From Lutraria lutraria (lineage: Eukaryota > Mollusca > Bivalvia > Venerida > Mactridae), in assembly GCA_964023205.1 (NCBI GenBank), contig OZ026846.1, positions 34,988,194-35,052,193 on the forward strand: 64,000 bases of DNA, given 5' to 3'. The notes below the pieces were generated by a model. That model saw only the letters and a program-made list of their open reading frames with translations. It was not told the origin of the DNA and ran no database searches. Shown in pieces: positions 9,530 through 21,700 of the stretch. The first letter of the stretch is position 1, and each line of letters begins with the position of its first letter. Both the position numbers and the translations under genes were made by a program.

Positions 9530-12168
9530 TCAATTTTGTATAGGTTGTTGCCATTTAACTTTGGCACTGAATGAGACAGGCAAGCTTTAGTGTTAACCAT
9601 CTAATCAATGACTCGTCTGGTCGTGGTTCTGTGTTTCCAAATAGTTTTTGGTGATTGTCTTGAAATAAGACAATCTCTTTCTTCAAACCATCCCCAGTTA
9701 TGGAAACCTTTGCACGGTAGGTCCATGTACTTACCGTATGTCACCTTGGCAAGTTGGACAGATGCAGTCAACCAACTTTTTCTTATGACATGCTGAAAAG
9801 GAATAAACTAGTCAATTAACATTTAAAAAGTTAAATTCCCATTCCTACATTGCTATATTCACAAATGCACAGCACATAAAATTAAAATTTAAACATGAAT
9901 TATTTTGCTACAGCTTGCATAAGCTTGTATAAATTTTTGATATTTTAATTCATCCAATTTGTTACAGACTTCAAAACTAGTTAAACCAATGTATTGACAT
10001 TTAAAATGACACTGTTCAAAATATTTACTTCATTCCTTACTGGCTAAAGATAATTTGAATCATCCAATGAAAACACGTGCATAAACCTCTTACCATGATA
10101 ATGAACCTTCAGGTGCATAACATAAAATTTTGTTATTAACACTCCATGATCATATATAATTTAAAATGATTTACTTATCGCCAGTGTTATTTACCTTCAT
10201 TTGCGCATGCATCATATGAAATGGCTTCGTAAATCCCGTCTAATAACAAGTCTCGCACCTTTTCCCGAGACTCTATTGCAAAGTCTCCATCTGTTAGGAA
10301 ATAATTAACATCATTTTGATCAACATCTACATCAACATTAAATCCTTGAATGAACTGAAAACAAATGAAATTGGGTAATGGTTAAACAAAATCAGTAAGG
10401 ATTTACAGATAGTGTACACAGTTTCCTGGTATTATCAGTAATTTTTTATTAACCGAAAAAGTGTAAAAACATCAATAAAATATTTGTTTAAAAAAAAAGA
10501 AAATAATTAAGTAAAGAAAAAATACTTATCAACCAAAAGTGTTAACCTTGATTAAATAACACTGTCATGTTTCCAATTTATTTTTTATCTACGAGAGGGG
10601 CTATCCAAAAGTTTGTGGACAATGTGTGTAAAATGAATATTTCGCCACAAACCTTTATGATATTTAATACATGCAAATTTTAGTTCAATATGAGCTGGAA
10701 TACAAACTTTCAAACAGAAAAAACGTTACCATGCTATAAACAAACAAAGAACACCATGTCTGCAGATCTGCGGCCATTGTCAATAACGTCTTGTCAATAA
10801 CGTTAAAATGTGTCACACTTTTTCGAAGTCCTGGCCACCTACAGCAACGCATTTACGATGGAGCTTTATCCCACAAGAGAAAACTCCATCAAAGCAATCT
10901 TTCTCAATGGAGTACAAGTATGTCTGAGATGTTTTACGTAACTCATCAAAGCTGTTGAAACGCCGTCCCTTTGAGCTCAGATTTTAACTGTAAATAAGGG
11001 GAAATCATACGGAGCAAGATCCGGCCAATATGGGGATGTTGAAGAATCTTAGCTTCCATCTGAATCTCTATTGCTGTCTGCACCTCACTGGACATATAGG
11101 CTGTGAGTGGTGCATTATCCTGGTGAAATATCATCTTGCCACGGTAACCATCCGGTCACTATTTCATGTAATGTTATGCGGCGGTCCCTGTTCACAACGT
11201 CGTGAACGAGCTCAACGTCAGTTTTCCGGCTTGGTGATGGACGTCCAGTGGGTCTGTCATCCCTAACCATCTTACATCCTTCGCTAAACTTTTAATGCCA
11301 TTAGTGCACGAATGAGCAAGCCGCCTTAGACTTTCGGAAGCTTCTCACATCATTTCCATAGTCTGCGTTGATGTTTTACTGAGATTGAAACAGTCGTATG
11401 ATTGCTCGTTGTAACATCTTGTCTTCAGACGTCATTTTGGCGTAGTATCACGTTATGATTAATGCATGTTATTCACTGCTGACACACCCAAACATTGGTT
11501 TAAAATGACGTCATTAATGGATAACTATGTCAAAATAGTGTGGTAATGTTTTAGCGCATTTTTGATATTGCAAATGTTTGTTATTAGGTCATAGCAACAG
11601 AAAATAGTGGAGAATTTTGAGCTGCCGCACTAAACAGACACCAGTGTTGCCATAGTTACTACAATGCACACAATTTTATTTGGATTGATAGTTTATCTGT
11701 TGCAAATATTGGAATAATTAAACGTCAAATTTAGAAGTTATTGAGGTTGTCCTCAAACTTTTGGATAGCCCCTCGTATACAGGTCAACTAAATTTATACT
11801 GCTTGACCAACAACAATTCATTTAAAAACTTAATTACTTCAGATTTTCATACATTTTTCACTTTCAATAAAAGTATATTTAAGATTGTACTGATTAATTA
11901 ACTATCAACCATTAGTTTACAAACATGTTTACAACTATTTGAAGATTAAAAAAAGTACCTGGCATTCAGAACTTCTTGAAAAGTTCAGTTGAGATTTACT
12001 TTTCCATTTCTTGGAATAAACACCCGAAATATCAATTGATGTGTTTGCTTCATACAAGGCTTCAGCCACCTCTGAAAAGGCTATGACCTTAGCATATCCA
12101 CTGCTATCCTTTACACCAATACATCTTACAGGTAATGTACCATCCAATCTAAATTTCAATGGAGATAC
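9530..12168 (-). CDS. RPA large-subunit-like gene: OB fold and Cys zinc-finger exons
   Basis: Exon A, 12168-11959: 70 codons, phase 0 at both ends. It reads VRCIGVKDSSGYAKVIAF, the D-SSG-...-V-F pattern of RPA-type OB folds. Exon B, 10354-10195, opens FIQGF and ends with ISYDACANE in phase 1. Exon C, 9792-9735, joins in phase and adds ACHKKK and CICPTC. Together these give a C-x3-C ... C-x2-C layout like the zinc-binding DNA-binding domain C of RPA1, where CNKK follows the second Cys. Weak exon D, 9566-9530, ends in a stop. Borders are good (TTTTCAG, CAG|GTAC, ACG|GTAAGTA). Upstream exons were not found. It could be a host single-stranded-DNA-binding protein or an RPA-like gene carried by a Helitron. 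A mariner copy sits in the A-B intron. Confidence 0.68.
10592..11775 (-). mobile_element. Mariner-type transposon, TA-flanked, inactive
   Basis: Terminal inverted repeats CGAGAGGGGCTATCCAAAAG and the complement of CTTTTGGATAGCCCCTCG are bounded by TA on both sides (10590-91 and 11776-77). Length 1184 bp. The minus strand carries transposase remnants. It lies within the intron between the OB-fold exon and the next exon of the RPA-like gene. Confidence 0.9.
10810..11440 (-). pseudogene. Mariner transposase remnant, frameshifted
   Basis: Motifs in order on the minus strand: NRDRRITLHE (N-terminal helix-turn-helix side), FHQDNAP (second catalytic Asp), SPYWPDLAPYDFPLF (third Asp region), then KCVAVGGQDFE near the C-terminus. 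They fall in different frames with stops between them. The spacing and words match mariner/SETMAR-type transposases (family knowledge). Not functional. Confidence 0.85.
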
Positions 12169-12539
12169 CTGTTGAAAGAATAATTAATTGCACATGTACG
12201 TGTAACGAAAAATTTAGCGTCCACTCAGTAACGCCTCGCAAAGCTGAATGACCACTTTATTAAAACAACACGATTTTGCCCCCTGCGCCATAAATACCTG
12301 CACCATAAATATGGTGCGAAATCAACTGTCCGTGACTCAATTACACAATAGGGAAAATAGTTTTCTTTTAATTCATAAACTCAAACTCAGAAAACTATAT
12401 TATGCAGGTAATATATCTGTTGTATCAATTTTATCAAGTAAAACATTTGATATCAAGAAAAAGTCAAGTCCTACCTGCTTAACAGGATTCTTTTTAAACC
12501 AATGCATGTAAACTTCTTTTTTTCTAAATGTTCATCTCT

Positions 12540-12826
12540 TCAACAATCTACAAGGTCATATTCACTCATAATTTCAAGAACTTTTTCCTTGGAATTAGGG
12601 TTATTTACATGAACATAATTAAAATAATCCATTTCAGGACACATAACTAAATTGAAATCTCCAACTATTATACAGTTATTCTCAATTTTAGATATTTTAT
12701 CATTATAGAATGTTGGGTCATCTTTATTATAAGGGCCATATATGCAAAATAGAGACATATCAATTTCATAAGTTTTAAAGTGTAAAATAATCAAATTTCC
12801 ATTCTGATCAACTTCTATCTCTTTAA
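12540..12826 (-). pseudogene. LINE endonuclease domain, downstream part
   Basis: The frame reads NLIILHFKTYEI, CIYGPYN, and IIVGDFNLVM. These are the APE-type endonuclease signatures of L1-like LINEs (the GDFN box). It ends in a stop after EYDLVDC, where the frame degenerates. The upstream part of the same domain is at 15805-15955, beyond an inserted element. Confidence 0.85.
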
Positions 12827-15804
12827 GGTGGAACCAAACGATTGAAATTACGTCGTTTTCGACGTCAAAACGGTCATTTTTACGGTATTTATAGTGCCTC
12901 TCTGAAAATACTTATCGCTCTATCAGTTAATGGAAATATTTAATGAAATATAATTTTAATAGTGGAGAATAAAATTACCTACACATAGGTATAAATTTGA
13001 TGTTCGTGACTTAATCATAAGTGCAAATAAAACGATTTTAAATGTAAAATTTAATGTTGTTTTCTTCTCACTTTCAAACTTAAATTATTTTTATTAAAAA
13101 TCTGTCCGAGGGATTTTTTTTATTTTTGTCTAGAATAAAGTTTGATGTGTCATCTACTGTTCTCGTAAATTTTAAAATTTATTGAGCTGTTTTAATTTTA
13201 TTAAAGCTTTGAATGATAGCATTACCTTATAAAGCACTCATTCGCATTAAAGAACGTCGTTTCAAACACACGTCTGGTTTTGGTATCTAATGCATACTTA
13301 CATCTATTTTATTTACTGTACACAATGATCTAAAACTATTTGCCGGAATTAATGATACATTGTCTGTCAGTAACCCTAACCACATTGCCAGTCTTTTCAG
13401 ATAACAATAAACACATTACATTATCATTTTAGCGCGCTAAATTTTGTGTACACATGCGGTAATAAATAATATGACAAAATTGAAACACTTGGCCGCTCTA
13501 GTGAACTAAAATGGAAGATAATTGTGATTATTAATTCCATTTCTTGTATAAAAAACAAGTTTCCATGATTTACATTATAATAAAAATTATAATTGAGAAG
13601 TTTATTTAGATGTGTTGTTTTAATGATATGCATTCTATGTATGTTTATTTTTTGGGGTAAATATTAATTATGACTCCTAAAAACAGATTTACGACCCCGT
13701 TGTGATAGCGTATTTATGATATACCGGTAGATACTTAATATAAGCGAAGATGATTACTATAGAAAAATACATGATTATAACAAACAAGTCTGTTGTTTCA
13801 GATTTGATTTAAATGCATGATGTCATCTCACTGTCGCAGTGATGGTCCTGGTGTAACATTTTCAAGCTCTCCCTTTTCAGGTTACCCCCGGTAACTTAAA
13901 AACGTTTTCAAAGTACCGGCCCCGGTAACATTAAAACGTTTTCAAACCCCCTCCCCCGTTAAATAATAATCCTCCCCAGTAACTTGAAAACGTTTTCAAA
14001 CGCCTCCCCATCCTATGTTAACTTTAATGGACAAAACGTTTATATTTCAGGTTATAATTCATTCGTATGATTCACAGTCAACAAGGTCTATTCACATATA
14101 TATTCCTGTATTTCTTAACTGAATGTACGCAATAATTACATGAAGCTATGGAATCCTATTAGGGTCATGGAGAGTTAGTCTGGTTCCCGGACATGCTCTA
14201 CAAATACCGATAACATAATGTAAGGGGAAGGAACTCCAGACTAATGGAGAGTATACACTCTTATTCAATTAATGAACAAAAATGAAAGATCTGACCTTTG
14301 CAATCACACACTTACTTGTGTTCAGAAAACCTACAATATTTAATTGTTTTATATTTATTTTTTTGGCAATTTAATTCAAGATTGCATTGGTATTTGCGCA
14401 ATAACGCTCATAGGATTCCATAATGAAGAAATGAACTTGTTAGTATATGACGTCATATGATTTCGTCATTAGGACCACATTATTTGTTATTACTAAAGTT
14501 GGAAATAGCACATGTTTTAAACTGAGACCCTTTTTGGTAAAACGAGCGGATCACAGAATCTCCCGAACACACACATAAGAGGTAAGCGCTTGACATTTAT
14601 ATTCATAATTGACGTATGACGCATTATGCAATAATATCAAACAACATAGATGAATAATAAAAAGTATCGCTACACTCCTAAATAATCCTGAAAACTTCCT
14701 TTATTTTGCAAATGCAAAATCCAAATCGTCTGTGATGGGGATCAAATTCACTTTATGGTTGCTAAATAACTGTAGTACATGCATTTATGTATTTGTAATC
14801 TCCCTATTCGTTTGCAAGCTCTCTTGTTATGAATTTTCAAATTATTACCCCGGGTAATCTAAAAACGTTTTCAGATTACCGGGTTGGGCATTTGAAAATA
14901 GAGGGGGTAATCTCAAAACGTTTTAAATAGCTTGAAACGGGGGAGCTTGAAAACGTTACACCACGACCTCTCTGTGGCATATAACCGGTATATCGACCTT
15001 AAATGCCAACTGCGCATGTAGTCCAATAATCCGGAACACTAATACCTTGTGTATATCATGCTACAGCCAGGTACAACACCGGACCTACCTCGGTTCTGTC
15101 CCGATAACTTTAAGGATTAAGCAGGTTCTTAATATTTTCCTGGTAAGTCCTGGTTGTATTATGTATTAAACATTTTAACAAATACGGGACTGATTGCCCG
15201 ATAGCGCTAGAACAACAAGGTCCATCCAGGACTGCCATGAATGACTACAGTGTCACCAAGGTTGTACTCCTGGTTTGACAGGGTTTCGCCAGGTTACTCA
15301 TCCGGGACCAACTTAGAGTCAACCCGGAACAGAGAGAAAAGCGCTGTACACAGTGTGTCAAACGACATTTTTGAAAGCGAATGAGCGTTTTTTAGGGTAA
15401 CGCTATATAGTGAAGATTGGACAAAATAAAAACGGCTCAATAGATTTTCTTAAAATTTACGAGAACAGTAGATGACACATCAAACTTTATTATAGTCAAA
15501 AATAAAAAAATCCCTCGGGCAGATTTTTAATAAAAATAATTTAAGTTTGAAAGTGAGAAGAAAACAACATTAAATTTTACATTTAAAATTGTTTTATTTG
15601 CACTTATGAATAAGTCATGAACATCAAACATCAAATTTATACCTACGCGCAGGTAATTTTATTCTCCATCATTAAATGTTTATTTTATTAAATATCCACA
15701 TAGATTGATAGAGCGATAGGTATTTTCAGAGAGGCACTATAAATACCGTAAAAATGACCGTTTTGACGTCGAAAACGACGTTATTTCAATCGTTTGATTC
15801 CACC
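12827..15804. mobile_element. 2978-bp TTAA-flanked element with ~450-bp terminal inverted repeats
   Basis: The left end GGTGGAACC... and right end ...GATTCCACC are inverted copies. Homology continues inward for about 450 bp: 12827-13275 against 15345-15804, for example ACGTCGTTTTCGACGTC near both ends and GAGAACAGTAGATGACACATC. TTAA lies immediately outside at 12823-12826 and 15805-15808. Removing the element and one TTAA rejoins the LINE endonuclease frame exactly (INNNFDFIFK then EIEVDQNG), proving the borders. TTAA duplication suggests piggyBac-like or Kolobok-like mobilisation. No transposase is visible, so it is nonautonomous. Confidence 0.92.
13844..14968. mobile_element. Nested foldback with AAAACGTTTTC arms
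   Basis: The left arm starts GGTCCTGGTGTAAC and TTTTCAAGCTC. The right arm ends with its complement, GAGCTTGAAAACGTTACACC. Both arms carry several copies of a palindrome-containing word like TTGAAAACGTTTTCAAA (left: about 13898, 13933 and 13986; right: about 14862, 14916 and 14948) among G/C-rich strings. Target duplications are not clear. It lies wholly within the TTAA-flanked element. Confidence 0.65.
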
Positions 15805-15955
15805 TTAAAGATAAAATCAAAATTGTTATTAATTAAAATTGCTACGCCTCCTGATTGTGAATTGTAGTTTCTAAAATAACTTTCATAACCCCATATGGAT
15901 CTAGTAATAAGTTTGTCCTTTTCAGTGAAGTGAGTGGATGCATGTCACATTGTAC
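15805..15955 (-). pseudogene. LINE endonuclease domain, upstream part
   Basis: The minus strand reads STHFTEKDKLITRSIWGY and NSQSGGVAILINNN, the start of an L1-like APE endonuclease (the SGGVAIL stretch is typical). It joins in frame to 12826-12540 once the TTAA element is removed. No reverse transcriptase part remains here. Confidence 0.8.
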
Positions 15956-16249
15956 TGTGTACATTTAAAAAAATTAATTAATGTTAATTTCATTGAGTCC
16001 CTGTACGTTCATTGAGGCAATTGTAAATTTTCTAGACATTATCTCATAATTTTACCTGAAGAATATTTACCGTCTTGGAAAACACACAGACTCTGACAAT
16101 CCACATTAACACTACACACATATTCACATAACAATCTACATGAATGTATTTACAATGCTGGCTTCCAACCTACTTATCAAAAGATACGAAATAAACAAAT
16201 AATCCAGCAAATACAAAGATTCAAATTTATGAAATCTTAGGGAATCTTG

Positions 16250-16445
16250 AGAACCCTCTAGAGATTACTGTTTTTATTGGATCTTCACCAAATCTTCCCT
16301 GAATGTTTGTCTGGGTGATAACTTGGACAAGTTTGATTATGGGTCAACTGGGGTCAAAAACTAGGTCATGAGGTCAAATTTGAGAAAAATCTTAATGAAT
16401 GATTGTCATGTGAGCAATGTAGGGTCATCTTGGCCCTCTTGTTTT
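16250..16445 (+). repeat. Dispersed repeat with 'GGTCATCTTGGCCCTCTTGTTT' type end
   Basis: Contains 'gatcttcaccaaatcttcc', 'gggtcaactggggtcaaaaac' and ends 'catgtgagcaatgtagggtc' then 'ttggccctcttgttt'. The same family recurs at 41740-41997. I associate it with bivalve genomes. Confidence 0.6.
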
Positions 16446-16584
16446 ATGATGGTGGCAAGGTCAGCAAGTAGTCAAAAGCAAAAATTAAAATATTATTTTT
16501 CTAATTTTGATAAAAAGCAAACGGTAAACCCGATTAACAAATAATTAAACTGTTATGGCCTTATCATCCTTTGTAAAATACACG

Positions 16585-17155
16585 ACATATTCTAGCTCAC
16601 CTGAGTGTGAAGTATTAGTAAAGTGTTTTGTCTGTCGGCTGTCTGCCCATAATTCTTCAAACAACTCCTCTGATATGACTCTGTCAAATTTGAAGAACCT
16701 CCATAGGTGGTCTTTTAAAATAGTTGCTAAAGGAATGTCATTCCGTGTTGAACTCCCAGGTTTCCATGGTAATCAAGAGTAAAATCTTAAAAAATCTTGT
16801 CTTGAACCACATGGTCCAAAGCTTAGATATTAGCCATGGAGCACCATCTAGAGACCCTCTAACAAAGTTGCTAAAATAATGTCCCTGGGATTAAAATTGG
16901 CCCCACCCAAGGTGTCACTTGTTTCATACAGATTTAAATAGGGGAAAATATAAAAATAACATTCTTGTCTAAAAGCACAAGGGTTAGAGCTTAGATATTT
17001 TGCATATAGCAGCATGTATGGGCCCTCTTACAAAATTGCTAAAAATGGTATCCCTGAGGTCTTATTTTCCAATAATTATTGTAGCACACATTTAAATCAA
17101 ATTCACCACAACTCATATCTCAGGTAAGCATTGCAGGGCCACTTGGCTCTCTTGT
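16585..17155 (+). repeat. Related dispersed repeat, longer copy
   Basis: Begins 'tagctcacctgagtgtgaag' and ends 'ctcaggtaagcattgcaggg' then 'ttggctctcttgttt'. It holds internal subrepeats mentioning 'gaccctctaacaaagttgct' and 'gggccctcttacaaaattgct'. Noncoding. Confidence 0.6.
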
Positions 17156-17599
17156 TTGTTAATCATTTTGTTTACACGGCAAATTTTAATCTCAGTATAT
17201 AACGGTTCAGTGCTTTCCTATCATCCCATTTGTCAACCAGTTTTTTATGCAAAATTCTCATGCTTCTTGAAAAGTGTATACACATTTGTAAGGAGAACCA
17301 GTTTTCGATCAGTATGTTAGCGGACAGGCACATGGTAGGTTGATATTTTACTAATGAAATTAATTTTAGATTGTTACATACCTATCCTATTGTAATGAAC
17401 AAGTAACCAGAAAAATACATATTTCTTTTATGCCTAAGGAGACCCAGGTGGTTATTTGAATGTTATAATAGATATTTTGTAGTTGATGTTTTAAGCTCGG
17501 TTATTTAAAATAGATTTACTGTATTACTGACAATATTGTGTATAACATTAAAACATTAAAATGACTTATTTCAAATCTAACATTCTTAAACTCGACAAC

Positions 17600-18118
17600 A
17601 ATTGGTTGAATTTTTATCTCACATGAACCAATGGCTCAGGATGAGCTTTTAGTATCAATGAATGCCAGTGCCTGTCCACACTTATGGTGTTTACACTCTA
17701 GCATCCACAGCTATATATTGATTATGTTCAATTATGGCAAAATGTGATAAGTATTTCCAGAGTTATGGGCCCTTGACTTAGAAAATTTACTTTATTTTAA
17801 CTTGTTTACATTCTTCATTTCTTCACTAATAATAAACATATTTACAGTGAATGTGTATGACCTAAAAATTGCTTGCAGAGTTAAGAGCTCTTGACTTAGA
17901 AAAATTGCTATATTTCAACTTTATTTACATTATAGCATCTTGATTTCTTCACTAATCGTAATCATATATACACAGCATCCATTAAAAACAATCGGTTTGA
18001 TCAAACTCCAATTAGAAACTGCACATACAAGATGAAAGACTATATCACCTAATCATTAATTATTATGTAGTTGTTCTCAGGTGAGCGGTATATAGGGCAA
18101 TCTTGGCCCTCTTGTTAA
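17600..18118 (+). repeat. Related dispersed repeat, third copy
   Basis: Two internal subunits share 'gttatgggcccttgacttag' and 'gttaagagctcttgacttag'. The right end 'ctcaggtgagcggtatatag' then 'ttggccctcttgtt' matches the copies to the left. Noncoding. Confidence 0.6.
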
Positions 18119-18705
18119 AATAGCTGTTAATGGACCCATGACATCAGTGTTTATTTTTAAAATTATCATTTTATATTAGATTGTTGGCAACAAGAAGAAC
18201 AGTGAATGGTATGGTGCATGTGAATGAATAGACTTGTATTTTTTGAGGCCTGTGTTCTACAATGAAAACTTGGCCATCAGTCTAAGGTAGGTGTTAACAA
18301 TTGCATAAATGTACTCTAAAATTATCACTCTCAGCATGTCGATGACTTTATCATAAATATTTTTTGGTTGTACTCCAGTTGTCCACAATAGTTCAGTACA
18401 TATAATATACCAGTGGCAGGAATGTTATTTTTCATCAGCAGAATTTTGTGGTTTTGATCATCCCTGGGACCAACTTGGTCCCTAGCAGCCCTAAGCTCCC
18501 AGCTTAATCAATTTAATATTTCTCATTTTTGCCATCCCACTTTACACTCACGGTAACCTGCAGTGGGCAGTAAACCAATTGGATTCTGTACCAATACTTA
18601 CCTTGCACTCCGCATGCAGCAGTCTACTTCTTTACATGTAATAAGTGTTCAATTTCATAGAAAATACGAAAATAAGATTGAAATTATGTTGTTGTTTTTT
18701 TGTAG

Positions 18706-21700
18706 ATTGGTTGTCAGAACTTTAGAGAATGAAATCATCTACTTCTCATCTTAGTGATACTGCAATGGAAGAGCCTTCCCATGATACTGTGTATATGACT
18801 GCTTCAGGTATGTAGAGCCTGGTAGAGTTTTATAGATACCGGTGTAACAGGCCGTTCTTTCCCCCCTGGCCACTTTTTCCCCAGGGGAAAAATTGGCCTA
18901 GGCCTTTTTTTCCCCCGGGGAAAAAGTGGCCTAGGCCATTTCTTCCCCCTCTAGGCCACTTTTTCCCCCCTGATTTTTTCATTTGTATATCTACATCTTT
19001 CGCTTAACGTCTGTTTGTTTATATTTCTGAGTTTATATTTACTTTTGTATGTTCATATTTTTGAGTTTATATTTACTTCTGTATGTTCAAATTTCTGAGT
19101 ATGTATTTACTTAAGTATGTACAAATTTCTGAGTTTATATTTACTTCCTTATGTTCATTTTTCTGTGTATGTATTTACTTCTGTATGCTCATTTTTCTGA
19201 GTTTATACTTTCTAAGTTGATACGTCTGTAAGTTCATACTTCTGAGTTTATACTTACTTCTGAATGTTCATATTTATGAGCTTATACTTACTTCTGTAAG
19301 TTCATATTTCTGAGTTTATATTCACTTCTATAGTCCATACTTCTGAGTTTATACTTACTTCTGAAGGTTCATATTTATGAGTTTATACTTATGTCTTTAT
19401 GTTTATATTTCTGATTTTATACTTATGTCTTCATGTTTATATTTCTGAGTTGCCAAGAGTGGAAAAAGTGACCAAAAATGTAACCAATTAATATAATGGT
19501 TAGCTTTATTTCAGAATTTAAGTTAGGGGAAAAATTGGCAAAGAGGGTAAAAATTAGCCAATAATGTATAGTATTTCTGAAGACAGGGGGAAAAGTGACC
19601 AAGAGGGTAAAATAGCAAAGAATCATGATGCAATACTGTTATTATATAGGGGAAAAGTGGCCTAGATGGGGAAGAAATGGCCTAGAATCATAATGCAATG
19701 CTGTTACTATTAGGGGGGGAAAAGTGGCCAATGGGGGGAAGAAATGGCCTAGAATCATAATGCAATACTGTTATTATTAGGGGGGGGAAAAAGTGGCCTA
19801 GATGGGGAAGAAATGGCCTTGAATCATAATGCAATACTGTTATTAATGGGGGGGGGGGGAGTGGCCTAGATGGGGAAGAAATGGCCTTGAATCATAATGC
19901 AATACTGTTATCATTAGGGGGGGAAAAGTGGCCTAGGGGGGGGGGAGAAATGGCCTAGAATCATAATGCAATACTGTTATCATTAGGGAGGAAAAAGTGG
20001 CCTAAGGGGGGAAGAAATGGCCTAGGATCATAATGCAATACTGTAATCATTAGGGGGGAAAAAGTGGCCTAGATGGGAAAAAAAATGGCCTAGAATCATA
20101 ATGCAATACTGTTATCATTAGGGGGGAAAAAGTGGCCAAGGGGGGGAAGAAATGGCCTAGAATCATAATGCTATACTGTTATTATTGGGGGGGGGGGAAT
20201 TGTGGCCAAGGGGGGGAAGAAATGGCCTAGAATCATAATGCAATAAAGTTATTATTAGGGGGGAAAAAGTTGCCCAGGGGGGGAAGAAATGGCCTAGGCC
20301 AATCTTTCCCCGGGGGAAAAAAAGGCCTAGGCCAATCTTTCCCCGGGGAAAAACTGGCCGGGGGAAAAAATAGACTGCTACACCGGTATAACACAAATAT
20401 TGTCTCTCCTTATTAGCAATGAACAATGTTTTATTCTTTTCAAGTTTTTTTTTCTATTGATCTGTCAGTTAAACATGGTGCCTAATATTAATACCAGGTT
20501 CTTCTCAATGATACGTGTGGGACAAAATTAGTAAACAAACGCTCAACAAACGCTTTCTTTGGAAAGTCAAGTGGTATAGGCATCTAGTTAAAGTTAAATT
20601 ACTGAAATATAAATGACCATTGGAACTTTCTTTGATTTTATGAGGGTATAAAGCCTTATATGGGGCTTTCTGTAGAATCTTTAGGTAGAATTACAGCCTG
20701 CATGTTCCCAAGAATCACTGGCAGGTCCAAATTCTATTGCCATATCATAGGCTGTAGTCTTTAGATTCTGTTTAATGAAATTTTCCTCATTTTGTCAACA
20801 GTATGATAACATGTGTGCACAAAAATGTACAAAGCTTTGTCTGACAAAGAATGCTGCATAAATTTCAGTAAGTATATAATTACATCATTTTCATATCCTT
20901 AAAGTGTTTTCTGTAAAGAGTTTTACCAAAAACTGTCTATGTAATTCAACAAACATGATTGTTACAAGTTATCAAAACAAAGTGTTCCAGAACATTTTAT
21001 TCCTGCACTGTTTAACAATTCAAGCAGCATTTGCTGAATTTAAACATGCCCTACTTGACTACATAAATGCATTTTACCTTGGAAAAGAGGAAAACTTTTG
21101 ATTAAACATTGAAAATGTATAATTTTGTTGATAGAAAGTATCCACTCTTATGTATCTACAGTGGATAACCCGCGTGACTTTTGCCGTTCATAATTGATAT
21201 TGCGGGAAGCATTTTTTGCAGATAAGAAGAATAAAACAAGCTGTAAGTAGTCGATTTTCACGTAACATAGCGCATGCTAAGTGGAAAAATGTGTATGTTC
21301 CATATATTGTTTCCATTTCTTTGTATTACGTATGGTTTTCTGTAACATTCTCACCAATTGCCTCAAAACAATTGTTTAAACGTTGGTTATTGCGGGAAGC
21401 CAGTGCATTTTTCAATAAATTACACGGGTTTTCAGCCACTTAAAGCTAAGAGCATATAAAACGGGAGTTCCACACATTATATTGCTATTATTTATGAAAT
21501 ATCAAGCAATTTCAAGCCTTTTATCAGGCAGCAATTCTTAAAATTGTATTCATGCTATTGCGGGAAGCTGATTTTGTAATGCTCTTGCGGGAAGTAATTT
21601 TTAAACTAATCTTTCATACGAGCATTTAACAGGTAAATAAGAAAAAATTGTTTATCAAAAATCGCTCCGTACCAATAATTAAAATGAAGACTTAGGAGAC

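Larger units (their letters stand above)
18836..20393. mobile_element. Foldback element with G-run tandem core
   Basis: The ends ACCGGTGTAACAG and CTGCTACACCGGTA are inverted copies. Next to them lie inverted runs of TTTTTCCCC/GGGGAAAAA joined by CCTAGGCC. Inside are two tandem arrays. One at about 18990-19460 has ~34-40 bp units of 'tttctgagtttatatttactt'. The other at about 19635-20280 has ~68 bp units of 'gaagaaatggcctagaatc'. No coding sequence; ORFs here are by-products of the repeats. Confidence 0.7.

Noticed and set aside
20163..20426. Proline/phenylalanine-rich ORF on the minus strand
   Set aside because: It is a translation of the G-run tandem array and its flanking terminal repeat.
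20802..20867. A coding exon between the two ends of the plus-strand gene
   Set aside because: Splice sites are excellent, but every incoming phase meets a stop within the exon, so it was not added to the coding model. It is kept as a possible poison exon in the findings.
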